Notes: generated by a model from the sequence alone, not told the origin. A stretch of 6,663 bases of DNA from Verrucomicrobiales bacterium (GCA_002684575.1 NYVP01000084.1:4147-10809); one strand, 5' to 3'; counted from the first letter of the stretch, positions 1 through 6,663 are shown. Numbers and translations: made by a program.

Positions 1-50
1 TGTAACTGCTTTTTAGAATGTATCATGCCATAAATAACTACATTAAGAAA
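1..50. other. Edge segment after secA, possible start of a further minus-strand gene
   Basis: This is all the sequence downstream of the secA stop codon. On the minus strand an ATG at 26-24 opens a frame that stays open to the window edge for eight codons (Met-Ile-His-Ser-Lys-Lys-Gln-Leu), but it has no Shine-Dalgarno sequence and is too short to judge. On the plus strand, frame 1 is open from the edge to a TAA at 31-33, so a convergent gene could end here instead. I see no GC-rich hairpin followed by a T-run, so there is no evident intrinsic terminator for secA inside the window. Confidence 0.2.
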
Positions 51-3000
51 TTACGCTTTTCGCCCACAACATTGTTTGAATTTCTTTCCACTGCCACATG
101 AGCAAGGTTCATTCCTACCAATTTTTGGTGCAGATCTAGTTACAGGCAAAGTTATTTGAGGCTCAAGCTCTGGGTCGTTGTTTGTTTGCGATTGAGCACT
201 TGAGGTTGTTGATGATGGTGGGACTTCACCTCTACCCTGATTCATAGGTAGATTTCTCAAGAAATCTTTAAAGGCCTCTATGTTTGTTGTGCTTCTGAAT
301 AGACTGAGAACGACCTCAGCATCAATATTATCCATAAGCTCTTTGAATATCTTATAAGCTTCATTTTTATATTCAACTAGGGGGTCTTTCTGAGCCTGAG
401 CACGAAGGCTAACGCTTTCGCGTAAAGAATCCATGCTGAAAAGGTGCTCTTGCCATAATCTATCAATTGATCCTAATAAAATCGACCTCTCTAATCCATC
501 AAGGTGTTCAGGTTCTTCATGATTAGTTTTGATTTGGTATAGGTCTTTGATCTTGTCTGTTAGCTTTGATGCGACCATACCAAAGTCTTCGTCAAAAATC
601 ATTGGGTCGTTATCCTTCAAGCCAATGGGGAAATTGGAGTTGGCCCAATTAATTAATCCAGAAAAATCAGGCTCTTCGTCCTGGTCTAGTACTTCAAGAA
701 ATTCACTAACCTTTAATGGTATGGTTTTATCAATCGCCTTATTGACCAAATCTCTTGGGTTTGCGGTTAAGATGATTTCATTTCTAAGCCCATAAACAAT
801 CCTTCGTTGTTCATTCATAACATCATCAAAATCAAGCACACGTTTTCTCATTGTGTAATTACGCTGCTCAACCCTTTTTTGGGCACTTTGTACTGACTTG
901 TTAAGCCATGAGTGAGAAAGTTCTTCGCCTTCTTTCAATCCAAATTTCTCCATCATTGATGTCATTTTGTCTGCAGCACCAAAATTCCTCATAAGGTCAT
1001 CTTCAAAGCTTATGTAAAATATTGATTCTCCATGATCACCTTGTCGTGCACATCTTCCACGCAATTGCCTGTCAATTCTTCTGGATTCATGTCTTTCTGT
1101 AGCGATGACGCTTAAGCCACCAAGTTCAGGAACGCCGTTTCCGAGCTTGATATCAGTTCCTCTTCCAGCCATAGATGTAGAGACGGTGACTGCCCCTTTT
1201 TGACCCGCCCTTTGAATGATTTCTGCTTCTTGACGGTGGTATTTAGCGTTAAGTACTGAATGGGGGATTTTTTCTCGTTTTAAGTATTTTGATACAGTTT
1301 CTGATGCTTCAACACTAGCTGTTCCAATAAGGACAGGCTGACCTTTTGCATGCTTTTCTTTTATGCTTTGTACAGCTGCCCCATATTTTTCTCTACGAGT
1401 TTTATAGATTCTGTCGTTTTGATCTATTCTCTGTACAGGAACGTTGGTCGGTATTGGCAATACATCTAATCCATAAATATCATTAAACTCAGCGGCTTCA
1501 GTTTCTGCCGTGCCTGTCATGCCTGCAAGTTTCTCATACAATCTGAAGTAGTTTTGAACAGTAATCGTGGCAAGAGTTTGAGTTTCTTTTTCGAGTTTAA
1601 CACCCTCTTTCGCTTCAACCGCTTGGTGTAAGCCATCGCTCCAACGTCTTCCAGGCATTTCTCTACCTGTATTTTCATCAACGATGACGACCTTGTTATT
1701 GGTTACGACATAGTCAACATCTCTTTCGTACAAACAATATGCCTTCAGTAGTTGTGAGATACTATGAATTTTTTCACCTTGAGCATTCATTTTATTTTGA
1801 AGCTCATTCTTTTGTTTCTCTTTTTCAGAGTCTGATAAAGAATTACTACCATCAATTTCTGCAAATTCAGTAGCAAGATCAGGCATCACAAAAGAATCTG
1901 GATCATCGGGATTGAGGAAATTACGTCCTAATTCGGTAAGGTCAGCGTCATGTGATTTTTCGTCGATAGTGTAATATAATTCCTCTTTAACCTTAAATAG
2001 CTCTTTTTTCTGGCTGTCTTGATAAAGAGCAGTTTCTGCTTTTTCAGCGATTCTACGGTTTTCAGGATCTTCCATTAAACGAAGGAGCTGTCTGTTTTTG
2101 GGTTGGCCGAACTTTACTTTTACCATAGCTCTTCCTGCATCATCAGGAAGTTGAGACTCGAGTGCTGATTTAGCCTCTTGCATGGTTTCGTTACAAAGTA
2201 GAGTTTGTTTTTTAACGATTTGATTGATGATGGGTTTGAATCGATCGTACTGTTTAGTTGTGGAGACTGTAGTTGGTCCTGAAATTATCAATGGGGTTCT
2301 TGCTTCATCAATGAGTACAGAATCGACCTCATCAATGATTGCAAAATAATGACCTCGCTGAACTTGGCTGTCTTTTGAGTGAGCCATACCATTGTCGCGA
2401 AGATAATCGAAGCCGAATTCACTGTTTGTTCCATATGTAACATCACAATTATAGTTTTCTCTTCTTCGTTCTGGGGGCATCTGGCTTTGGATGCACCCGA
2501 TTGATAATCCAAGATATTTTAAAAGTTCACCTGTCCATTCCGAGTCTCGTCGTGCTAAATAATCGTTTACAGTAATTACATGTACACCTCGTCCTGTAAG
2601 CGCATTAAGATACACAGGAAGAGTTGCTACTAAAGTTTTCCCTTCACCGGTTGCCATCTCAGCAATGATTCCTCTGTGGAGTGCTATGCCACCCTTCAAT
2701 TGACAATCAAAATGAATCATATCCCATTCCATCGGTTGATCGCAAACGGTGTATGACTTGCCAACCATTCTTCTGGCACCATTTTTTACAACAGCATACG
2801 CTTGGGGAAGGATTTCATTTAAATATTCAGATTGTTTATCGTAAACTTCTTCAAGGCCATCAATCTTACGTATTCTAGACTTTTCCTCTATGTCTTTGAT
2901 CTCATCATTTGTTGGCCTTAAGAGTTTATTTATTTCTTTATTTTTCCAGTCCTCAATATTTGTGTCTAAATCAGTTTCAAAACTCTTAAGTTTCTCCTTC

Positions 3001-3146
3001 CATTCAGATGTCTTACTCTTTAGCTGGTCATCGGACAGGGATTGAAACTCTGCCTCTAACTCATTAATTTTATTTACAATTACACCAAGCTTTTTCAGCT
3101 CTCGTTGATTTTTAGATCCAACGATTTTGTTAATCAGCCATTTCAT
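51..3146 (-). CDS. secA: Protein translocase subunit SecA (complete, 1031 aa, enlarged PPXD, SEC-C zinc tail)
   Basis: SecA is the ATPase that pushes unfolded preproteins through the SecYEG channel at the inner membrane. The full domain order is visible. Nucleotide-binding domain 1 has Walker A MATGEGKT at residues 164-171, and its Walker B/DEAD-like segment contains DEVD (272-275) and DEAR (280-283). The preprotein cross-linking domain spans about 290-480. The GRRWSDGLHQAVEAKEGV segment is at 499-516 and MTGTA at 543-547. Nucleotide-binding domain 2 has MAGRGTDI (659-666) and the arginine-finger motif QLRGRCARQGD (694-704). The helical scaffold and wing region runs from about 750 to 945. A Ser/Thr/Asn/Pro-rich linker (about 968-1010) leads to a SEC-C tail with C1015-x-C1017 and C1026-C1027, expected to bind zinc. 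At 1031 residues it is about 130 longer than the 901-residue E. coli protein, mainly because of two insertions in the cross-linking domain (about 315-390 and 411-460). Translation starts at ATG 3146 (MKWLINKIVG), with no clear Shine-Dalgarno. It lies 102 nt downstream of parA in the same direction. Confidence 0.98.
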   Translation of the reverse strand: MKWLINKIVGSKNQRELKKLGVIVNKINELEAEFQSLSDDQLKSKTSEWKEKLKSFETDLDTNIEDWKNKEINKLLRPTNDEIKDIEEKSRIRKIDGLEEVYDKQSEYLNEILPQAYAVVKNGARRMVGKSYTVCDQPMEWDMIHFDCQLKGGIALHRGIIAEMATGEGKTLVATLPVYLNALTGRGVHVITVNDYLARRDSEWTGELLKYLGLSIGCIQSQMPPERRRENYNCDVTYGTNSEFGFDYLRDNGMAHSKDSQVQRGHYFAIIDEVDSVLIDEARTPLIISGPTTVSTTKQYDRFKPIINQIVKKQTLLCNETMQEAKSALESQLPDDAGRAMVKVKFGQPKNRQLLRLMEDPENRRIAEKAETALYQDSQKKELFKVKEELYYTIDEKSHDADLTELGRNFLNPDDPDSFVMPDLATEFAEIDGSNSLSDSEKEKQKNELQNKMNAQGEKIHSISQLLKAYCLYERDVDYVVTNNKVVIVDENTGREMPGRRWSDGLHQAVEAKEGVKLEKETQTLATITVQNYFRLYEKLAGMTGTAETEAAEFNDIYGLDVLPIPTNVPVQRIDQNDRIYKTRREKYGAAVQSIKEKHAKGQPVLIGTASVEASETVSKYLKREKIPHSVLNAKYHRQEAEIIQRAGQKGAVTVSTSMAGRGTDIKLGNGVPELGGLSVIATERHESRRIDRQLRGRCARQGDHGESIFYISFEDDLMRNFGAADKMTSMMEKFGLKEGEELSHSWLNKSVQSAQKRVEQRNYTMRKRVLDFDDVMNEQRRIVYGLRNEIILTANPRDLVNKAIDKTIPLKVSEFLEVLDQDEEPDFSGLINWANSNFPIGLKDNDPMIFDEDFGMVASKLTDKIKDLYQIKTNHEEPEHLDGLERSILLGSIDRLWQEHLFSMDSLRESVSLRAQAQKDPLVEYKNEAYKIFKELMDNIDAEVVLSLFRSTTNIEAFKDFLRNLPMNQGRGEVPPSSTTSSAQSQTNNDPELEPQITLPVTRSAPKIGRNEPCSCGSGKKFKQCCGRKA
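57..116 (-). other. SEC-C zinc-binding motif at the SecA C-terminus
   Basis: These bases encode SecA residues 1011-1030, which carry the pattern Cys-x-Cys-Gly-Ser-Gly-Lys-Lys-x-x-x-x-Cys-Cys. The final ligand pair is Cys-Cys, where many SecA proteins have Cys-His. In well-studied SecA proteins this tail binds a zinc ion and contacts SecB and phospholipid. Whether this organism has SecB cannot be told from the window. Retention of the tail shows that the gene is complete at its 3' end. Confidence 0.9.
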
Positions 3147-3248
3147 GTTGTAAGCAAATTTTAATTTATATTGGTTAAGTTGCTAAGCACATATAAAATA
3201 TGGACTAAAGCGTAAGGTATGCAACTGGTGAGCGATGGAAGTGGACAA
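3147..3248 (-). promoter_or_regulatory. parA-secA intergenic region with a weak candidate secA promoter
   Basis: This 102-nt gap lies between the parA stop and the secA start. Read on the minus strand, TTGCAT (3224-3219) is followed after 16 nt by CATATT (3202-3197), or after 18 nt by TATTTT (3200-3195). This is a weak but correctly spaced sigma-70-like pair. The gap also holds a 13-nt palindrome, CATATAAAATATG (3190-3202), and a 6-bp inverted repeat (AGTTGC at 3178-3183, GCAACT at 3221-3226) that flanks it. No T-run follows, so it does not look like an intrinsic terminator. Just before secA there is only AT-rich sequence and no GGAGG-like site. The gap is long enough for secA to have its own promoter as well as read-through from parA. 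Confidence 0.3.
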
Positions 3249-4019
3249 TTATGCTCTTCTTTCGAGAAATTCATCAGCTAAAGAAATATAGTCAGCTGCT
3301 CCGTTTGAAGATTTATCATATTCAACTATAGTTTTTCCATAACTTGGAGCTTCTCCTAATCTGATTGACCTCCTGATTACCGTTTTATAGACTTGTTCAG
3401 GAAAATATTGTCGAACCTGTTCTACTACCTGTTTGCAAAGATTTGTTCTTCCATCATACATCGTCATTACAATTCCTTCGATCATACCTTTGGGATTGGC
3501 TCCAGAAAGTTTAATTTGCTCTTGTACGTGTACGATTTTCGCTAACCCTTCAAGACCAAAAAATTCGCATTGGAGAGGTATTAATAATTCATCGGCGGCA
3601 GCTAAGGCAGATGTCATTAAGACTCCTAATGACGGAGGGCAATCAATTATTATATAATCATAAGTTGATTTACGCTTAATTGGCTTGAGGATATTTCTTA
3701 ACCTAGTGAGATGGTCTTCTGCTTGTGCCAATTCTATTTCAGAACCGGCCAAGTCCATGTCGGCCGGGATAAGAGACAGATAATCAAATCTTGTAGGTAT
3801 GATTCTTTCTTGAATATTTGTTTTACCTAATAAGACTTCATAAAGGCTTTTCCCCGGTTCAGGAGTGAAGCCAAGACCGCTGGTTGCATTAGCTTGTGGG
3901 TCTAGATCAATTAGAAGAACTTTTTTTGTTTCTGTCATTGCTATACACGACGATAGGTTTATTGATGTTGTTGTTTTTCCAACACCACCTTTCTGATTGG
4001 CTATAGCAATAATTTTCAT
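3249..4019 (-). CDS. parA: ParA/Soj-type chromosome partition ATPase (complete, 256 aa)
   Basis: ParA is a deviant-Walker ATPase that dimerises on ATP, binds DNA non-specifically and moves ParB-parS complexes, or related cargo, over the nucleoid. Numbered from the ATG at 4019, the deviant Walker A is KGGVGKTT (10-17) with the signature lysine K10 and catalytic-site K15. Walker A' is DLDPQAN (38-44) and Walker B is IIIDCPPS (123-130). A basic segment, IRRSIRLGEAPSYG (215-228), matches the conserved DNA-binding end of Soj proteins. There is no N-terminal helix-turn-helix extension, so it resembles the small chromosomal type and not the long plasmid P1/F type. The frame extends 15 nt further to a GTG at 4034, giving MFVKS before the Met. 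I prefer the ATG because homologues usually begin directly with the hydrophobic strand before Walker A, but neither start has a Shine-Dalgarno. No parB follows, and the next gene in this direction is secA. A MinD- or cargo-type role is less likely given the Soj-like motifs. Confidence 0.93.
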   Translation of the reverse strand: MKIIAIANQKGGVGKTTTSINLSSCIAMTETKKVLLIDLDPQANATSGLGFTPEPGKSLYEVLLGKTNIQERIIPTRFDYLSLIPADMDLAGSEIELAQAEDHLTRLRNILKPIKRKSTYDYIIIDCPPSLGVLMTSALAAADELLIPLQCEFFGLEGLAKIVHVQEQIKLSGANPKGMIEGIVMTMYDGRTNLCKQVVEQVRQYFPEQVYKTVIRRSIRLGEAPSYGKTIVEYDKSSNGAADYISLADEFLERRA

Positions 4020-4117
4020 TGATTTAACAAACACATATCTATCAAGTGGAGGATAAAATCAAAGTTCTTAATCAAAATATCTGCATAATATTGTTCTTTA
4101 ACTGTATTTTAGTTTAA
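4020..4117. promoter_or_regulatory. Divergent control region between parA and the SNF2 helicase gene
   Basis: This 98-bp AT-rich gap separates two divergently transcribed genes and must hold the promoter for the plus-strand gene and probably the one for parA. On the plus strand, CATAAT (4084-4089) is a fair -10 match about 29 nt before the SNF2 start. On the minus strand the overlapping TATTAT (4090-4085) is a similar -10 match for parA. Neither has a convincing -35 box at 16-18 nt. Short direct repeats occur: AATCAAA at 4057-4063 and 4070-4076, and GTTCTTAA at 4064-4071 against GTTCTTTAA at 4093-4101. They could be operator half-sites, but in DNA this AT-rich they may be chance. A plus-strand GGAGG at 4048-4052 has no start codon at a useful distance. 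Confidence 0.4.
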
Positions 4118-6663
4118 ATGGAAATAACTGAAAAAAAATTAATGCAATTAGCTGGTTGGGAATGCATTAAGAAAAGTAAACTTTTAGTTGCTGCAAATTC
4201 TGTCAAAAAAGTTCAAGTCACAAATAATGATTCCGACTTTTTAACGATTACTGGGCTTGTCATTGAAGGGCGAAAAAAATTTGTATGTGGTTTAAAGTTC
4301 AAAGGATTAGAAAATATCGAGAATCTTTGCAGGTGTTCTGATTCAATCAAATATGGAAAACTTTGTGAGCACTCTATTGCCTTAATTTTAAGTGATCTTA
4401 AAAAATTCACTCCATCATTAACAAATGAGGAGGAGTTGTCATCAAAACTTAAAAGCCAGAAAGAAACAACAGAACATTCAATTTGTCCTATTCTTGATCT
4501 CTCATGTGAGCAGTCTAAAACGACAAAACAATTATCAGTAATTTTCGAAAAAAGAAATAACCAAGAGTATCTTTCTCCTAAATTTATTGAAAATCTTTTT
4601 AATTTAACTTTAGACGATATTGATCTAGGTGCTTGTACAATTATTGTTGATAAGTTTTTAAGAATTCTAGAGGCTTCAAAGTTGAAGCATATCGAGATTA
4701 GAGAACACTTTGAAAGTGAAAGTAAAAAACTTATTGTATCAGGTTCATCTGCTAAAATTCCAATTCAAATTAAGAGATTAGATTCCGATAGAGTTGTAAT
4801 TGAAAGGAATGCATTCCTTAATCATACTCTTTATAGAAATAAAAAAGAGGCCTGGGTTATTGATTTCGTTTCACTAATTGCCATGCCTCTGTGTGAAGGC
4901 TTCCCAGATAATATTGATGGCGAATCATTGGCTCCATTCTTCGTAAATTTCGATGACGCAATTTCATTGGAAGTATCACTTAGATGGCTTGAGGCAAACT
5001 ATCATGAACTTACAAAGTTTTTTCGTATAGAATTGCCCAGTGATCTATCCTCAATGTTGACCCTTTTGGCCGATGACCCTAAAGTTGATATCAATGTTGA
5101 GGGTTCATTGAATTCCATTTCAATTTTAATCACTTTTATTCATAAGAAACATCCCAATCCCAATTTTAGTTTCGAAAAGATTTTCATAGAGAATCTAAAT
5201 TTTTCTGAATCACAGGGTGATAGTTTCAAGAGCGATGAATGCCAAGAAAAACTAATCAAAAGAAAATATAGTCTGATGCTCAATGGAGCCAAAGATGTTT
5301 TATATTTTTATAGCAGTATCCTTCCAACTTTAATCGAAGATAAGAATATAATAGTAAATTTAGGTGAGCGATTTTATTCTTTAACTAAGGATATAGGTCT
5401 CATAAAACCACAAGTTCGAATGGCTGACTCTTCTTCAGATTGGTTTGAATTTGAGATAGATTTTCAATCCAGTTCTGGTGATTTAATTTCAGAAGACGAA
5501 ATAAGAAAACTAATTAATAATGGCAAGTATTCAAAAAAAAGTAATTCAAATAAACGATTAGTTCTTGATAAAGATAGTGTGGATGAATTGTTCCACACAC
5601 TAGGATCCACAGAAACAAAACAGAGAATTTTAGGGAATAAAGTTCTTAGAAGTGTTTCGGGTAAGGAGGCACTATACATAGAGGATAGCTTATCCAAATT
5701 TGGTTTCAGATTGCCTGAAGTTAATAATCCTTTTAATGAATTTTTTGAAAAAAATTTTAACGGTAATCTTAAGTCTTATCAAAAAGAAGGTGTTGTCTGG
5801 ATGAATAAAAGAATTATGATGGATAGTGGATTTATTCTTGCTGATGAAATGGGTTTAGGAAAGACGGTCCAGATTTTAGCTCTCATTGCATCAATGAATT
5901 TAGATGAAGAAAAGGTCCTAATTATTTGTCCAACTTCTCTAATATATAATTGGAAGACTGAAGTTAAAAAATTTCTACCAGAAACAAACATACAGCTTTA
6001 CCATGGAATTGACAGAGGTGGAGTTAGAGTGGATTCAAATATTGTTATTTCGACCTATGGAACCTTATTGAGTGATGTTATGGAACTCAGTAAAGCAAAA
6101 TTTTCTATGGTTGTTGCCGATGAGGCGTCATATTTTAAAAATGACTTAACAAAAACATTTAAAGCTTTAGAAAGTATAGATTCTAATATCAAGATTGCTT
6201 TGAGTGGGACTCCTATTGAGAATGAAATATCTGATTTATGGAGTTTAATGAATATTGTGAATCCAAACTACCTTGGATCTAAAGAAAACTTTAAAAATTA
6301 TTACGCTCGGGAACAATCAAAATTTAGGCATAGGGTGTCACCGTTTATTTTAAGAAGATTGAAGAAGGATGTTCTAAAAGAGCTCCCTGATAAGGTTGAA
6401 AAAACAATTTTCTGTGACCTTTCTTTGGAGGAGAGAGGTGTATACAATAATCTTCTAGTTTCCGGAAAAGAATTAATTTCAAATCTAAACAAGTCTCCTC
6501 AGGGAAATGAAACGATACAAGTGCTGACTTTATTGCTTCGTCTCAGGCAAGTGTGTTGTGATTTGAGATTGATTAAGAATACTAAAGACCGTTCATTTAG
6601 TTCTTCAAAAATGAATGTTTTGATGAACTTGATAAAAAATAGTATTAGCGGGGGAAGTAAAGT
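4118..6663 (+). CDS. SWIM zinc-finger SNF2-family ATPase/helicase (3' end cut off by window, 848 codons seen)
   Basis: This is a SNF2/SWI2-type DNA-dependent ATPase, expected to translocate on duplex DNA and remodel protein-DNA complexes or assist transcription or repair. Its specific role is not shown here. The frame is open without a stop from the ATG at 4118 to the right edge. An in-frame TAA lies directly before that ATG, so it is the most upstream ATG; a second Met is codon 9. A SWIM zinc finger has C71-x-C73-x9-C83-x-H85. Residues about 100-540 match no family I recognise. The SNF2 core then begins: Q-like motif LKSYQKEG (551-558), Walker A DEMGLGKT (576-583), motif Ia ICPTSL (603-608), motif II DEAS (668-671), motif III SGTP (696-699), and PFILRRLKKDV (742-752). 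The window ends just after a SKM segment and GGSK, where the second RecA lobe (motifs IV-VI) normally starts, so roughly 150-200 residues are probably missing. Motif II is DEAS, where DEAH or DEAQ is usual. No Shine-Dalgarno is visible. It is divergent from parA and looks more AT-rich than secA. Confidence 0.93.
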   Translation, partial: MEITEKKLMQLAGWECIKKSKLLVAANSVKKVQVTNNDSDFLTITGLVIEGRKKFVCGLKFKGLENIENLCRCSDSIKYGKLCEHSIALILSDLKKFTPSLTNEEELSSKLKSQKETTEHSICPILDLSCEQSKTTKQLSVIFEKRNNQEYLSPKFIENLFNLTLDDIDLGACTIIVDKFLRILEASKLKHIEIREHFESESKKLIVSGSSAKIPIQIKRLDSDRVVIERNAFLNHTLYRNKKEAWVIDFVSLIAMPLCEGFPDNIDGESLAPFFVNFDDAISLEVSLRWLEANYHELTKFFRIELPSDLSSMLTLLADDPKVDINVEGSLNSISILITFIHKKHPNPNFSFEKIFIENLNFSESQGDSFKSDECQEKLIKRKYSLMLNGAKDVLYFYSSILPTLIEDKNIIVNLGERFYSLTKDIGLIKPQVRMADSSSDWFEFEIDFQSSSGDLISEDEIRKLINNGKYSKKSNSNKRLVLDKDSVDELFHTLGSTETKQRILGNKVLRSVSGKEALYIEDSLSKFGFRLPEVNNPFNEFFEKNFNGNLKSYQKEGVVWMNKRIMMDSGFILADEMGLGKTVQILALIASMNLDEEKVLIICPTSLIYNWKTEVKKFLPETNIQLYHGIDRGGVRVDSNIVISTYGTLLSDVMELSKAKFSMVVADEASYFKNDLTKTFKALESIDSNIKIALSGTPIENEISDLWSLMNIVNPNYLGSKENFKNYYAREQSKFRHRVSPFILRRLKKDVLKELPDKVEKTIFCDLSLEERGVYNNLLVSGKELISNLNKSPQGNETIQVLTLLLRLRQVCCDLRLIKNTKDRSFSSSKMNVLMNLIKNSISGGSK
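4328..4372 (+). other. SWIM zinc-finger motif in the SNF2-family protein
   Basis: These bases encode residues 71-85, with ligands C71, C73, C83 and H85 in the SWIM arrangement Cys-x-Cys-x9-Cys-x-His. SWIM domains are predicted to bind DNA or protein and often occur near the N-terminus of bacterial SNF2 ATPases. This pairing supports the overall family call and the chosen reading frame. Confidence 0.88.

Noticed and set aside
529..795. Plus-strand open frame of 88 codons inside secA
   Set aside because: It lies wholly antisense to strongly conserved SecA coding sequence, has no recognisable domain and no ribosome binding site.
2288..2878. Other open frames overlapping secA (2288-2512 minus, 2681-2878 plus)
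   Set aside because: Both are alternative-frame shadows of the conserved SecA ATPase region and encode no recognisable protein.
3175..3192. Five-codon minus-strand mini-ORF (Met-Cys-Leu-Ala-Thr) in the secA leader
   Set aside because: It is too short to distinguish from chance, has no ribosome binding site, and does not resemble a SecM-type arrest peptide.
3520..3540. parS-like sequence around TGTACGTGTACG
   Set aside because: It shares only the central CGTG with the parS consensus, lacks the GTTTCAC/GTGAAAC arms, and lies inside conserved parA codons.
3433..3657. Plus-strand open frame of 74 codons inside parA
   Set aside because: It is antisense to conserved ParA motifs including Walker B, so it is a shadow frame.
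4213..6492. Several minus-strand open frames of 63-77 codons opposite the SNF2 gene
   Set aside because: The plus-strand frame is open for 848 codons with SWIM and SNF2 motifs in order, so the short antisense frames are by-products of AT-rich coding sequence.
1..6663. CRISPR arrays, insertion sequences, tRNA or rRNA genes, and defence-island logic around the SNF2 helicase
   Set aside because: No spaced direct repeats, transposase, terminal inverted repeats or RNA gene signatures were seen. SNF2 ATPases do occur in defence systems such as DISARM, but the neighbours here are housekeeping genes and no methylase, nuclease or other partner is present in the window.

Overview
The window holds three protein-coding genes and almost no spare DNA. 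The lineage is best guessed as a marine-type, AT-rich member of the Verrucomicrobiota (Opitutae-like). That guess rests on three things: the style of the ParA, the enlarged preprotein cross-linking domain of SecA (an insertion type I associate with Verrucomicrobiota and with the Bacteroidetes/Chlorobi side), and the combination with a SWIM-type SNF2 helicase. It is an inference from protein style, not a database match. None of the three start codons has a clear Shine-Dalgarno sequence.

Layout. Positions 1-50 are an edge fragment in which nothing firm can be called. Positions 51-3146 (minus strand) encode SecA, the ATPase motor of the general protein secretion pathway. It is complete at 1031 residues and ends in a zinc-binding SEC-C tail. 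A 102-nt gap follows. Positions 3249-4019 (minus strand) encode a small chromosomal-type ParA/Soj partition ATPase, complete at 256 residues from the preferred ATG, or 261 from a GTG 15 nt upstream. A 98-nt divergent promoter region (4020-4117) separates parA from a long plus-strand reading frame that starts at 4118 and runs off the right edge. That frame has 848 codons in the window and encodes a SWIM zinc finger followed by a SNF2/SWI2 ATPase. It stops just before the second helicase lobe.

How the genes relate. parA and secA lie in the same direction and may be co-transcribed, but no parB follows parA, and the gap is long enough for secA to have its own promoter. The SNF2 gene is divergent from parA and could share its control region. 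The three proteins act in different processes: protein export, chromosome or cargo segregation, and DNA or nucleoprotein remodelling. Nothing in the window shows that they form one system. I see no mobile element, tRNA, rRNA, CRISPR array or strong terminator. The most unusual content is the SNF2 protein, with its DEAS variant of motif II and a roughly 450-residue region of unrecognised sequence between its SWIM finger and ATPase core, and the two-part insertion in SecA.
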